Source: an uncultured Desulfobacter sp.
Lineage (GTDB): Bacteria; Desulfobacterota; Desulfobacteria; Desulfobacterales; Desulfobacteraceae
Assembly: GCF_963666145.1 (NCBI RefSeq)
Contig: NZ_OY762614.1
Location: forward strand, 1,722,001-1,786,000
DNA: 64,000 bases
Reading direction: 5' to 3'
The notes under the pieces were generated by a model, which did no database searches, was not told the DNA's origin, and saw only the letters and a list, made by a program, of their open reading frames with translations. Within the stretch, counting starts at the first letter, position 1. Every line of letters begins with the position of its first letter. This document shows, piece after piece, positions 17,908 to 26,415 of this stretch. A program made the position numbers and the translations under genes.

Positions 17908-19668
17908 CTAAATGGTAGCGGTCAGATCCGGAAATACCAGGTAAAATACGATGTACGCCATGATCAGTGTCAGGCACAGGTTAAACGACTGACCAAATAC
18001 ATAGAGGATGAGCGGCTTGCCACCGGAAAAATGTTCCTTGAGTTCTCTGAAGTTGGTGGCGAGGCCAATGGAGACAAAAGACAAGGTAAAAAACCAGCCT
18101 CTAAAAAGGTCGCTCATGCCCTTGATGGTACCCTGGTCGATCATGGTGGCGCCAAGGCCTGCCACCTGGCTGTTGTAAGCGGTATAAATGGCGGAAAAAA
18201 TCACCGAGGCCATGACAAACCCGATAACGAATTTCGGGAACCGATACCAGATCTCCATGAGACCGACCTTGTTACCGGTCTCTTCGGCTTCCACCTTGGT
18301 GGTAAAGTACAGCGCTACAAAAAACGCCATCACACCGATGAGCACGTTCTGGATCATCTTAATGGTAGCCGCCACATTCAACGCTTTTTCACCCAAAAAG
18401 GCCCCGGCTGCCGCAACAGCACCGGTGGCATCAATGGTACCACCCATCCAGGCACCGCCCAGCACCTGCATCTTGTCTGCCGGGAAAAATCCATGAATGA
18501 CTGCCGGCATGACAATCATCATGATAGAAGTAAATACCAGGGAAAGTCCAACGGCCAGGGTCAGTTCCTCTTTTTTGGCCTTACATGCCGAGGCCGTGGC
18601 AATGGCAGCAGAGACACCGCACACGGACATGTCCGAACAGATAACCGCATTGAGGCGCTTGGACGGAATCCGGATAATTTTCTGACCGAACCAGTAGGTA
18701 ACCAGCCACACAATGGGGGTGACCACCCAGGCCACAAAGATACCTGCCGTACCGATGGTGATAATTTTTTCAAACAGAATTTTAGCACCCAGCAGCACCA
18801 GACCGGTTTTAATGTAATACTCTGTCTGGATGGCCGGAGTTACCCACTTGGGGGTTCCCACGGTATTTGAAATCAGCATTCCAAAGAAAATGGCCCAGGC
18901 CGCATACCCGATGCCGTAATGTTTCATGGTGGCCTGGGAACTTGCCAGATACGCAATAATACCGATGATAAAGATAAAGGGAAATGCTTTGACAAAAGCG
19001 GTGAAGCTCTGGCCCATGGCCTTGATGCCGATGCCGAAGAAAACGGCAAAGAAAACACCTAAACCAATCAGCTTTAACACCTGATTATACGGCTTGGCCG
19101 ACGACACTTTTTTCTTGGCTTTGCCTTCGAGAAACTTCACATTACGCCATTCCTGAATGGCCTTTTCGGCAAGTTCATTTAAGGTCTGGCTTTGAAAACC
19201 CGCCACTTCTGCAGCTTTTTCAGCCGCCACGGCAACGGCATAAAGGCCGGTGGTTTTGATTTTTGCCTCGTCGTACTTCTCCTGTGCCTTGGCTTTTTTG
19301 GCATCCGCCATTTCCTGGGACATGAAAAAACCATCCAGGGGATTGGATGTCCAGGAATGGGTCTTTTTGGTGACTGAAGTGAGCCATTTACCCGTACTGC
19401 TGCTGTTGGCTTTCACCTTGGCTTTGGCATCGGAAAGCTTATACCAGGCAATGGTTTTAAATGCTTTGGTCCGGTTCGCATCCTGGGCATATTCGGCTTC
19501 GGCCTCTAACAATTTGGCTTTAAAGTCACCGGAATGGGGAAAATAGATCAACATACCAGCCACCAGAATGGCAAACCCAAGCCAGATGGCCCACCAGTCC
19601 TCTTTTTTCCACATTTCAGACCATTCCCATCTGCCGACATCTTTTACAACCTGTGAATTATCAGACAA
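17908..19668 (-). CDS. YeiH-family putative sulfate exporter with extended N-terminus
   Basis: The C-terminal part (about residues 210-586) has 8-10 membrane segments and the YeiH/UPF0324 hallmarks: GFAAWAIFFG-like first helix, KTGLVLLGAKILFE, SDMSVCGVSAAIATA and GAWMGGTIDATGAVAAAG. The family is annotated as putative sulfate exporters, but the substrate is not firmly known. This copy has about 200 extra N-terminal residues: a first membrane helix (26-44), then a charged, alanine-rich helical region (about 48-195) that would be periplasmic. The start is a TTG with AAGGAG at the right distance; an ATG in the spacer is out of frame. A sigma-54-like promoter and a divergent NtrC-type two-component system suggest regulated expression. 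Confidence 0.85.
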   Translation of the reverse strand: MSDNSQVVKDVGRWEWSEMWKKEDWWAIWLGFAILVAGMLIYFPHSGDFKAKLLEAEAEYAQDANRTKAFKTIAWYKLSDAKAKVKANSSSTGKWLTSVTKKTHSWTSNPLDGFFMSQEMADAKKAKAQEKYDEAKIKTTGLYAVAVAAEKAAEVAGFQSQTLNELAEKAIQEWRNVKFLEGKAKKKVSSAKPYNQVLKLIGLGVFFAVFFGIGIKAMGQSFTAFVKAFPFIFIIGIIAYLASSQATMKHYGIGYAAWAIFFGMLISNTVGTPKWVTPAIQTEYYIKTGLVLLGAKILFEKIITIGTAGIFVAWVVTPIVWLVTYWFGQKIIRIPSKRLNAVICSDMSVCGVSAAIATASACKAKKEELTLAVGLSLVFTSIMMIVMPAVIHGFFPADKMQVLGGAWMGGTIDATGAVAAAGAFLGEKALNVAATIKMIQNVLIGVMAFFVALYFTTKVEAEETGNKVGLMEIWYRFPKFVIGFVMASVIFSAIYTAYNSQVAGLGATMIDQGTIKGMSDLFRGWFFTLSFVSIGLATNFRELKEHFSGGKPLILYVFGQSFNLCLTLIMAYIVFYLVFPDLTATI

Positions 19669-19754
19669 AACATTCTCCTTTTTTTAATACCGTGTTCGTT
19701 AATGCGTAAAACCAGTTTCACGCTACGCAGCTTTTGCAATTAAAATGGTTTATT

Positions 19755-19770
19755 AGCAAAAGATATGCCG
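19755..19770 (-). promoter_or_regulatory. Sigma-54-like promoter for the YeiH-type exporter
   Basis: On the minus strand CGGCATATCTTTTGCT has GG-N10-GC, the invariant spacing of -24/-12 promoters, and matches GGCA and TTGCT of the consensus. It lies about 87 bases before the TTG start of the exporter, and an NtrC-type activator is encoded divergently next door. Confidence 0.55.
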
Positions 19771-19837
19771 CAATCATAAACACAGACAACGCATTGAAAT
19801 ATAAGCAAAAGAAGGGCATGATTGAATTTAAAGTGTA

Positions 19838-19847
19838 AACTTAAGTT
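19838..19847. promoter_or_regulatory. Palindrome AACTTAAGTT, possible activator site
   Basis: A perfect 10-base palindrome about 70-80 bases upstream of the sigma-54-like promoter, within the range where enhancer-binding proteins bind. Single copy only, so the role is a guess. Confidence 0.25.
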
Positions 19848-20033
19848 AGCATCTATGGGTTGTCGGGAATACAGTTCATCCCGTCTGTCTTGCTTTTTGG
19901 TGTAGAATTCTTTAATTTTTTACAAGAAAATCTGTGTATACGACACGGATCTTTCAACTTTCGTTGTGGGCTGAACCACGAAGCAAACCCAAATCAGCCC
20001 ATGGTTGTTATTATCCAACGGAGCTGCCGGTCT

Positions 20034-22499
20034 ATGCCCCCCAAACCCGTCAAACAAAGCCACATCAGCCTGCGGCTGAAATTTATCTTCGGGCTGGTTT
20101 TTTTTGTTACCGCCCTGGGTTTGTGTATAAGTGTGATCATGTACTTTCATTACAACGCCATCATGCAGTCCGAGATCAGCCAGCGATCAAGGATGCTTTT
20201 GGCCCAATCCGATGCCGTCCAAAGCTATGTTAAAAGCGTTTTGCGCCCCCGGATGTTTGACACCCTGCTCAAGGGAGACTTTATCCTCGAAGCCATGTCC
20301 TCGTCCTATATCTCACGCCAGATCATGGGGCGCCTGGGCAACGAAGACGCCGAAAACTACCATTACCGAAGGGTATCAAGAAATCCCAGAAATCCGGCGT
20401 CCACCCCCGACGAATTTGAAGCAGGCCTCATCCAAACCTTCAACCAGGATAAAACCCTGCGATTCTGGGAGGATACAACCCTTGTCAACGGCCGGGAATA
20501 CCATCTGGTCGCCCGTCCCGTAACCTATACCCAAAGTTGCCTGCAATGCCACGGAGATCCGGCGGATGCCCCGGAAGAACTCATAGATATCTACGGAAGC
20601 ACCAGCGGATTTCATTACCAGGAGGGCGAGGTGGGCGGCGTTGTGGTGGCAGGCTTCCCTGTTGAGATGATCAAAAGCCCGGCCAGGGAACTGACCTTGC
20701 AGTATCTAAGTCTATATTTACTGGGCATATTTTTCTTTGTGGCCCTGGTCAGTCTCTTTTTTGACAAACTGGTCATGAAAAATCTTAAGATGCTGCCCCG
20801 GATCTTTGAAACCCGGTTTTCTGGAGAACGGGAGCTGTCCATCATCAAGGGACTGGGGAGAAAGGACGAAATCGAAGGTCTCATGGAGAGTGTGGATGAA
20901 CTGGCCGGATGCCTGTCCGAAGCCAGAAACGAGCTTGAAGATTATGCCCAGAATTTGGAAAAAATGGTGGAAGAACGCACCCGTGCCCTGGATGCCAAGG
21001 CCACCCGGCACCTGGCAGATATGCGGCTCTTTGTCAGCCTTTTGTCCCGGTTCGCCACCGCCAAAGACAACCGGCAGCTTATCAAGGGGTTGTTGGAGAG
21101 TGTCGGTAGCCGATACAACGCAAAGCAGGCGGTTTACTACTGCACGGTGAGTTCAGAAGATTCTTTTGCCTGGAAAGCCTCGGACCGGATCCCTGTGCTC
21201 AAGGATGAGATCAAAGATTTATTATGGCAGGACAATGTGCTTTTTACCAATACCCAGCTCTACATTCCGGTCAAGGCCCAGGAGAGCCACTGGGGGATTC
21301 TCACCCTGATCTGGGACAAGGCCCCGGCACCCGGGGAGCTGAATACGGATATCCTTTTGGCCCTGGGCCAGCAGATGGCCATTCTCATTGAAAATATTTA
21401 TGCCTTTTTACACATCCGGTTACAGCACGACATGCTCCAGTTGGTATTTAACGGAATTTCCGATCCCCTGCTGCTCATTGATGAGACCTGCCGCATCATT
21501 GTGGCCAACCATGGGGCCAAACGCCTTCTCCCCCAAGAGAACAAAATGGATCAGAGACAAACCCTGCAGCAGTTTTTATGCGCCGGCACGCACAATACCC
21601 CCGGAATACTGGACCGGCTTCTCCAAACCCGGCAATCTGTGAAAGATGAAATTCAGACCACCGACAACCGCTATTTTGATGTGGACCTATATCCTTTAGG
21701 CGGTCAGGAGGGTTCCACGCGCATGGTTCTCTATGCCCGGGAGATCACCCAGGAAAAAGAGATGCTGGCGCGCATGCAGCAGGCCGAACGCCTTTCTGCC
21801 ATCGGGAAAATGGCGGCAGGCGTTGCCCATGAGATCAATAACCCGTTAGGGGTAATTCAAATCTATGCCGATCTGGTCAAAGACGCCGTTTCCAATGAAG
21901 AAACGGTCCGGGATGTGGAGGTAATCCTTAAACATACCCATACCGCGAAAAAAGTGGTTCAAAACCTTCTGAACCTTTCCAGGCCGCCCCAGACCCTGGC
22001 CGGTATCTGCGATCTCAATGCAGTAATCCTTTCGGAAATGGATATGTTTTCAAGCCAGGCAGCAGGCAGAGGGCTTACCATTGAAACAGCCCTGTGCCCG
22101 GAACAGGCCCTGGTGGGTTGCGATGCCGCCATCGCAGGCCAGATCCTGACCAACCTCTGGCTCAATGCCATGGATGCCCTCAAAGAGACGGGCAGCAAAA
22201 TTATGATTGCCACACGAATTGAAACGCCGGGCTGGGTGCGAATGATCATGGCAGATGACGGTTCGGGTATCAGTGATGAGATCCTGCCCGTTATTTTCGA
22301 TCCGTTTTTCACCACCAAGGAGGTGGGCAAGGGTACAGGCCTTGGCTTATCTGTTATTTACGGATTTATTACCGAGCTCGGGGGCCGGATTAAAGTTGAA
22401 AATAAGCCCCTCACCAAATTTTGTTTAGACATTCCCGCTCCCTTGGACACTTCCCCCACGATAGAAACCAATAACCTGCCGTCAGATAAGGATTCATAG
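20034..22499 (+). CDS. Membrane histidine kinase with c-type haem DUF3365/Tll0287-like sensor
   Basis: From the chosen ATG (20034, GGAG 10 bases upstream) the order is: membrane segment (about 15-38), periplasmic Tll0287-like domain with a haem c motif SCLQCHGDP (C169, C172, H173) and a GEVGGVVVAGFP strand, second membrane segment (about 228-250), HAMP/coiled coil, a GAF-like region (about 330-450), PAS (about 460-570), and a full kinase core with H599 in AAGVAHEINNPLG, N-box and GTGLGLSVIYG. The covalent haem makes a redox state or small gas such as NO, CO or oxygen the likely signal; which one is not visible. The regulator gene follows after 2 bp. Upstream extension to 19860 is possible but poorly supported. 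Confidence 0.85.
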   Translation: MPPKPVKQSHISLRLKFIFGLVFFVTALGLCISVIMYFHYNAIMQSEISQRSRMLLAQSDAVQSYVKSVLRPRMFDTLLKGDFILEAMSSSYISRQIMGRLGNEDAENYHYRRVSRNPRNPASTPDEFEAGLIQTFNQDKTLRFWEDTTLVNGREYHLVARPVTYTQSCLQCHGDPADAPEELIDIYGSTSGFHYQEGEVGGVVVAGFPVEMIKSPARELTLQYLSLYLLGIFFFVALVSLFFDKLVMKNLKMLPRIFETRFSGERELSIIKGLGRKDEIEGLMESVDELAGCLSEARNELEDYAQNLEKMVEERTRALDAKATRHLADMRLFVSLLSRFATAKDNRQLIKGLLESVGSRYNAKQAVYYCTVSSEDSFAWKASDRIPVLKDEIKDLLWQDNVLFTNTQLYIPVKAQESHWGILTLIWDKAPAPGELNTDILLALGQQMAILIENIYAFLHIRLQHDMLQLVFNGISDPLLLIDETCRIIVANHGAKRLLPQENKMDQRQTLQQFLCAGTHNTPGILDRLLQTRQSVKDEIQTTDNRYFDVDLYPLGGQEGSTRMVLYAREITQEKEMLARMQQAERLSAIGKMAAGVAHEINNPLGVIQIYADLVKDAVSNEETVRDVEVILKHTHTAKKVVQNLLNLSRPPQTLAGICDLNAVILSEMDMFSSQAAGRGLTIETALCPEQALVGCDAAIAGQILTNLWLNAMDALKETGSKIMIATRIETPGWVRMIMADDGSGISDEILPVIFDPFFTTKEVGKGTGLGLSVIYGFITELGGRIKVENKPLTKFCLDIPAPLDTSPTIETNNLPSDKDS

Positions 22500-22501
22500 A
22501 T

Positions 22502-23905
22502 ATGACTGCATTTTGCATCCTGGTTGTGGATGATGATGAGGATTTTCTTTCCGGAATTATCCGTCAGCTCAGAAAAAAATTTGACCGTTTTTCCATCAAA
22601 GGGGCATCATCGGGGGAGCAGGCACTTACCGTGATCGAAGAGACAGAGGTGGGCGTAATGCTCTCCGACCTTCGCATGCCCGGCATGACCGGCCACGAAC
22701 TTCTGGAAAAAGCCATTGGGCTCAACCCGTTTTTGTGTGCGGTGATGATCACAGGCTATGCAACGGTGGAGGCGGCGGTTCTTGCATTAAAATCCGGTGC
22801 CTGGGATTTTGTGACCAAGCCCCTGGATCAAACCGCCTTATTCCATACCGTGGAAAAAGCGGTGGCTCACTATGAACTGGCCCGGGAGAACAAACGGCTC
22901 AAGGCAATGGTGTCCGAACTCTCTCCGAAGCAGGGGCCGGGCTGGGACAGTCCCCGCATGAAACAGCTTGTGGAAAAAATTTCTGCCATCGCCGTGACTG
23001 ATTATACGGTCCTGATAACAGGAGAATCAGGCGTGGGGAAAGAGTTTATCGCCCGGGAAATTCACCGGCTCTCGGGGCGGGCATCCCAGGCCTGCCACTG
23101 CCTCAACTGCCCGGCCATCCCCGAACCCCTTCTGGAAAGCGAGCTGTTCGGCCATGTCAAAGGGGCATTCACCGGGGCGGAACGCAACCGGGAGGGATTC
23201 TTTATGGCTGCGGACAAGGGTACCCTGATCATGGATGAGATCGGGGATATTACCCTTCCCATCCAGGCCAAGCTGCTCAAATTCCTCCAGGATAAGGAGG
23301 TCAAACCCGTGGGTGCCTCCACCTCCAAAGTCACGGATGTCAGAATCATTGCCCTGACCAACCAGAACCTTGAAAAAAAAATAGCGGGCAACAGTTTCCG
23401 CCAGGACCTGTATTACCGGCTGAATGTTCTGTCCCTGAAGGTCCCGCCGTTACGGGAACGCCGGGAAGATATCCCGGTTCTGGCCAGAAAATTCATGAAC
23501 CGGACCTGCCGTGAGATGAACATTGATCCCATGCAGATCGATCCAGCGGCCCTGGCCTATCTTGCCCGGCAGCCCTGGCCGGGAAATGTGCGGGAACTGT
23601 TGAATACCATGCGGCGATTAACGGTGTTCTCCAATGGGAAAACCATTGATCTTAAATTAATTCAGACGGTAAACGATGATCTGGCGGATCCGGCGATAAA
23701 ATCCCAGGAGGCGGTTAGGGGAATGTGCTATAAAGACGCAAAAAAAGAGGCCATGGATATCTTCTCCCGTGAATATTTAACCTGCCTGTTCAAAGAGACC
23801 CGGGGAAATATTTCAGAAGCCTCACGGCGAAGCGGCCTTGAGCGGGCTTCCATTCAAAAAATAATCAAGCGCCTGGATCTGGATATGTCCCGGTTCAGGG
23901 AGTAA
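22502..23905 (+). CDS. NtrC-family sigma-54-dependent response regulator
   Basis: Receiver with acidic residues VVDDDED and phosphoacceptor D56 (LSDLRMPGMTG), then the AAA+ enhancer-binding domain: Walker A GESGVGKE (174-181), GAFTGA (221-226), the loop that contacts sigma-54, Walker B DEIGD (245-249), and an arginine-rich sensor region. The C-terminus has a Fis-type helix-turn-helix (NISEASRRSGLERASIQ). It is the cognate regulator of the haem sensor kinase 2 bp upstream. The nearest sigma-54-like promoter in the window is the one before the divergent exporter, so that operon is the obvious candidate target. Confidence 0.92.
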   Translation: MTAFCILVVDDDEDFLSGIIRQLRKKFDRFSIKGASSGEQALTVIEETEVGVMLSDLRMPGMTGHELLEKAIGLNPFLCAVMITGYATVEAAVLALKSGAWDFVTKPLDQTALFHTVEKAVAHYELARENKRLKAMVSELSPKQGPGWDSPRMKQLVEKISAIAVTDYTVLITGESGVGKEFIAREIHRLSGRASQACHCLNCPAIPEPLLESELFGHVKGAFTGAERNREGFFMAADKGTLIMDEIGDITLPIQAKLLKFLQDKEVKPVGASTSKVTDVRIIALTNQNLEKKIAGNSFRQDLYYRLNVLSLKVPPLRERREDIPVLARKFMNRTCREMNIDPMQIDPAALAYLARQPWPGNVRELLNTMRRLTVFSNGKTIDLKLIQTVNDDLADPAIKSQEAVRGMCYKDAKKEAMDIFSREYLTCLFKETRGNISEASRRSGLERASIQKIIKRLDLDMSRFRE

Positions 23906-23976
23906 AAGTCTCCCATTCACTACAACTTAATTTTTTAACAAAAATACAGAACCCCAAGCAATAAGGAGTAACATCT

Positions 23977-24396
23977 ATGGAAATATCAGGTAAAAAAATC
24001 GGAAAACTGGCCTTTGAGATCAATCAGGACAGCTACACCTACACCCTGGATGCCCCTGAAAGTGTTGGCGGCGAAGGCAAAGGGCCATCCCCCAAAGGCC
24101 TTCTTCTAAGCAGCCTGATCGGATGTACCGGCATTGATGTGGCCATGATCCTGGGTAAAATGCGGGTGGAGGTCCAGGATCTGGAAATCACGGCACAAAC
24201 CGAACTGACCGACCAACAGCCGTCGGTATTTAAGGAAATCACCCTCTCTTATCACATCACCGGCGATGACAAAGACGCAAAAAAAATCAAACGGGCCGTA
24301 TCCATGTCCATGGGAACCTACTGCGGGGTCTCTGCCATGCTGGAAAAACACAGCCCCATAACCCCTAAGATCTATCTGAATGGTCAAGAGATTTAG
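23977..24396 (+). CDS. OsmC/Ohr-family protein
   Basis: 139 aa with the two conserved cysteines of the family, C50 in LIGCTGIDVA and C116 in GTYCGVSAML, spaced as in OsmC-type peroxidases that reduce organic hydroperoxides using dithiols. The ribosome binding site AAGGAG is well placed before the ATG. Many OsmC paralogues of anaerobes have no proven peroxidase activity, so the reaction is inferred. It follows the NtrC-type regulator by 71 bp and precedes other redox-defence genes, which fits an oxidative stress role. Confidence 0.85.
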   Translation: MEISGKKIGKLAFEINQDSYTYTLDAPESVGGEGKGPSPKGLLLSSLIGCTGIDVAMILGKMRVEVQDLEITAQTELTDQQPSVFKEITLSYHITGDDKDAKKIKRAVSMSMGTYCGVSAMLEKHSPITPKIYLNGQEI

Positions 24397-24576
24397 ACGA
24401 TCTGCTCATTTCCATGACAAAAAAATTTTTTAATTTCTTGACTTGATCCGACGGTCCGTAAAATAGTAGTTGGGTACGGGTGTAACAAAATTGCCGGGCA
24501 ACGGCAAAAAAAGAGAATGAACCAAAGAAAATTACTTAACGAGGCAGTCATGGAAAACAACAAACGGAGGGCCGAA

Positions 24577-25682
24577 ATGAACACGTTGGGAAAACTCATT
24601 CTGAAGACCTTATCTGTATCTCTTTTATCCGTATCTTTACTGGCATGTAGTGCCGTACAACACCACAAAACGACCGCAGACCACACCCAAGCACACCCCT
24701 TTGCTACATTGCCGGACGGCCTTGCCTTTCCCGAAGGGATTGCCAGAAACCCATCAACCGGCGATATCTATGTGAGTACATTCAGCTTTGCCGGCAACAA
24801 TACCGTCTTACGCTATGACAAAACCGGAAAACTCTTGGCCCGGATTGATTTTGCCAAAACACCATTGCTTGGATTGGCCTTCAATCCAGCCGATGAAAAG
24901 GTTTACATCTGCAATACCGGCGACCTTGTGGGTGACAAATCCAGAATCCAACGCGTTGCCGGTAACTTTTCGGCTGATTCAACGATTGAGGATGTTGCAG
25001 CAATTCCTCACATTGGCGCCCCCGGGCCCAGAACCGTAAATAACCCCGATGGCAGTAAAGACACCCTCGACTTTGGCGATAATGCAGCGGCCCCCAATGC
25101 CATGGCCTTTAACAAGGCGGGCGAACTGTTTATTTCCGATTCTTTTCAAGGTGCTGTTTTCAAAATTGAAAATGCGGCGAACTGCACGGAACAATGCGCC
25201 GTTACAACTGTCATTCACGACAGCTTGCTTGCGACACCGGGATTTCCCCCTTTTGGCGCAAACGGACTGGCGCACTCAACGCCGATGAGTCTAAGCTGTT
25301 CATCGCCAATACCGGCGATGACCGTATTTTAAGCCTTGATATGGTCACTGGAGAATTAAGCGTTTTTGCCGAAAGCATCAACGGCGCGGACGGTTTGGCC
25401 ATGGATGCGCACGGCTACCTGTGGGTCGCAGCCAATCAGGCGGATAAAATTGTAATGCTTGAACCGAGCGAAAAAGTACATGGTAACCTTGGTATGCCCG
25501 GACGTGTCAACGAAGATGGCTCCCACAGCGGACTGCTCTTTCCTGCCAGCCTTATTATTGCCGACGAAACAATTTATGTGACAAACCTGGCCTTGTCTTT
25601 AACGCCGGCCGAAGGGGATGAAGTTGAAGAAGCGGTAAGCAAATACACGATCAGCACCATTAAAATCCCCACGCACAAATAA
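24577..25682 (+). pseudogene. SMP-30/NHL-like beta-propeller lipoprotein, frameshifted
   Basis: The ATG at 24577 has GGAGG 6-8 bases upstream and starts a lipoprotein signal ending in SLLACS; upstream ATGs at 24517 and 24550 are less likely. Propeller motifs follow: LPDGLAFPEGIARNPSTG, GLAFNPADEKVYICNTG and NAMAFNKAGELFISDS. At about 25270 the frame breaks: frame 1 gives FGANGLA and then nonsense to a stop at 25332, while frame 3 continues LNADESKLFIANTGDDRIL to 25682. Removing one GC from GCGC at 25270-25273 gives the canonical join NGLALNADES, so a 2-base insertion is the simplest explanation. The restored product of about 367 aa would resemble SMP-30/gluconolactonase-like periplasmic lipoproteins. 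Confidence 0.8.
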
Positions 25683-25712
25683 ACGACAAACACGTTACCA
25701 ATGCCCGTGCAA

Positions 25713-25748
25713 ACGCCCTCGTCTCATCGCAGACGAGGGCGTTTTTTG
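25713..25748 (+). terminator. Rho-independent terminator after the propeller gene
   Basis: Perfect 13-bp stem AACGCCCTCGTCT (25713-25725) with AGACGAGGGCGTT (25732-25744), 6-base loop, and a T6 run at 25743-25748. Confidence 0.9.
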
Positions 25749-25893
25749 CAAATTCAAAGCGATTTAAAATCTTAAAAATACTGTTATAAAACGAGAATAT
25801 TACTTGACTGCATGCACAACCGATGCAATTGTGGAAAACATGCATCAGTAATTTTGTATTCTAAGCACTTTCAATCATCAATAAAAAAATAAA

Positions 25894-26316
25894 ATGGATT
25901 TTAAAATGAATCGACGAAAAGCAATTCAGTACATGGCCGCAACGGCAATGGTAACGGCGATTAGCGCAAATCCTCTTGCAGCTAGTCAGGACGGGAAAGA
26001 AGATGTGAAGATCGACGGAGGGTGGCAGTACAAGGAGATGGAATATGAAAAACATGTCCCCGAGGTCAGTGTTGTCCGGGATGGTGACGCTGCCGCCATC
26101 ACCGTTCAAGTCAAGCACCCCCAGGGAGAATTTCACCACATCAGCACGTTTAAGATCTACAGCGAAAATCGAATTGAGATCACCCGCTGTGACCTGAATC
26201 CAACGCAATCTGTTCCAAAGGCGACTTTTAATCTAAACGTCAAACCCGGCACGGCCCTGATCGCCACGACAGACTGCAATATTCATGGTATCTGGATGAA
26301 GCCGTTTACGGCATAG
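25894..26316 (+). CDS. Exported neelaredoxin-type superoxide reductase
   Basis: All iron ligands of the 1Fe superoxide reductase centre are visible: E52-K53-H54 (EKHVP), H75 and H81 (HPQGEFHH), and C128 and H131 (CNIHGIW), the His4-Cys site that reduces superoxide to hydrogen peroxide without making oxygen. The N-terminal desulforedoxin domain is absent, so it is the neelaredoxin class. Unusually, residues 5-31 form a signal peptide with a twin arginine (MNRRKA) and an ANPLAAS cleavage-like site, so it is probably exported, possibly by Tat. The MNRRK start at 25906 may be the real one; neither start has a strong ribosome binding site. It is convergent with the tetrahaem peroxidase-like gene, which could remove the peroxide formed. 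Confidence 0.88.
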   Translation: MDFKMNRRKAIQYMAATAMVTAISANPLAASQDGKEDVKIDGGWQYKEMEYEKHVPEVSVVRDGDAAAITVQVKHPQGEFHHISTFKIYSENRIEITRCDLNPTQSVPKATFNLNVKPGTALIATTDCNIHGIWMKPFTA

Positions 26317-26340
26317 TAAAGAAATTTTGCATCCTGGTTT

Positions 26341-26400
26341 ATGGTTTCCGGCCAGACGTTCGGCATATGTGATATACGCCTTGGCATGGCCGGAAACCAT
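26341..26400. terminator. Long hairpin between convergent superoxide reductase and tetrahaem genes
   Basis: Perfect 14-bp arms ATGGTTTCCGGCCA (26341-26354) and TGGCCGGAAACCAT (26387-26400). The 32-base loop can fold again. No long T tract on either side; likely a shared transcription end or mRNA stabiliser. Confidence 0.6.
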
Positions 26401-26415
26401 GCAATTGAACCTTAT

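Larger units (their letters stand above)
19669..20033. other. Divergent control region between exporter and haem sensor kinase, 365 bp
   Basis: Contains the sigma-54-like promoter at 19755-19770 for the exporter, the palindrome at 19838-19847, and the leader of the sensor kinase. No gene is evident; a TTG at 19860 extends the kinase frame but lacks a ribosome binding site. Confidence 0.5.

Noticed and set aside
17857..18870. 337-codon plus-strand frame opposite the YeiH-type exporter
   Set aside because: His-, Gly- and Lys-rich composition typical of an antisense shadow; the minus-strand transporter has clear family motifs.
19860..20033. TTG start at 19860 for the haem sensor kinase
   Set aside because: No ribosome binding site, and the extra residues are unlike a signal or domain; ATG at 20034 has GGAG upstream and precedes the membrane segment.
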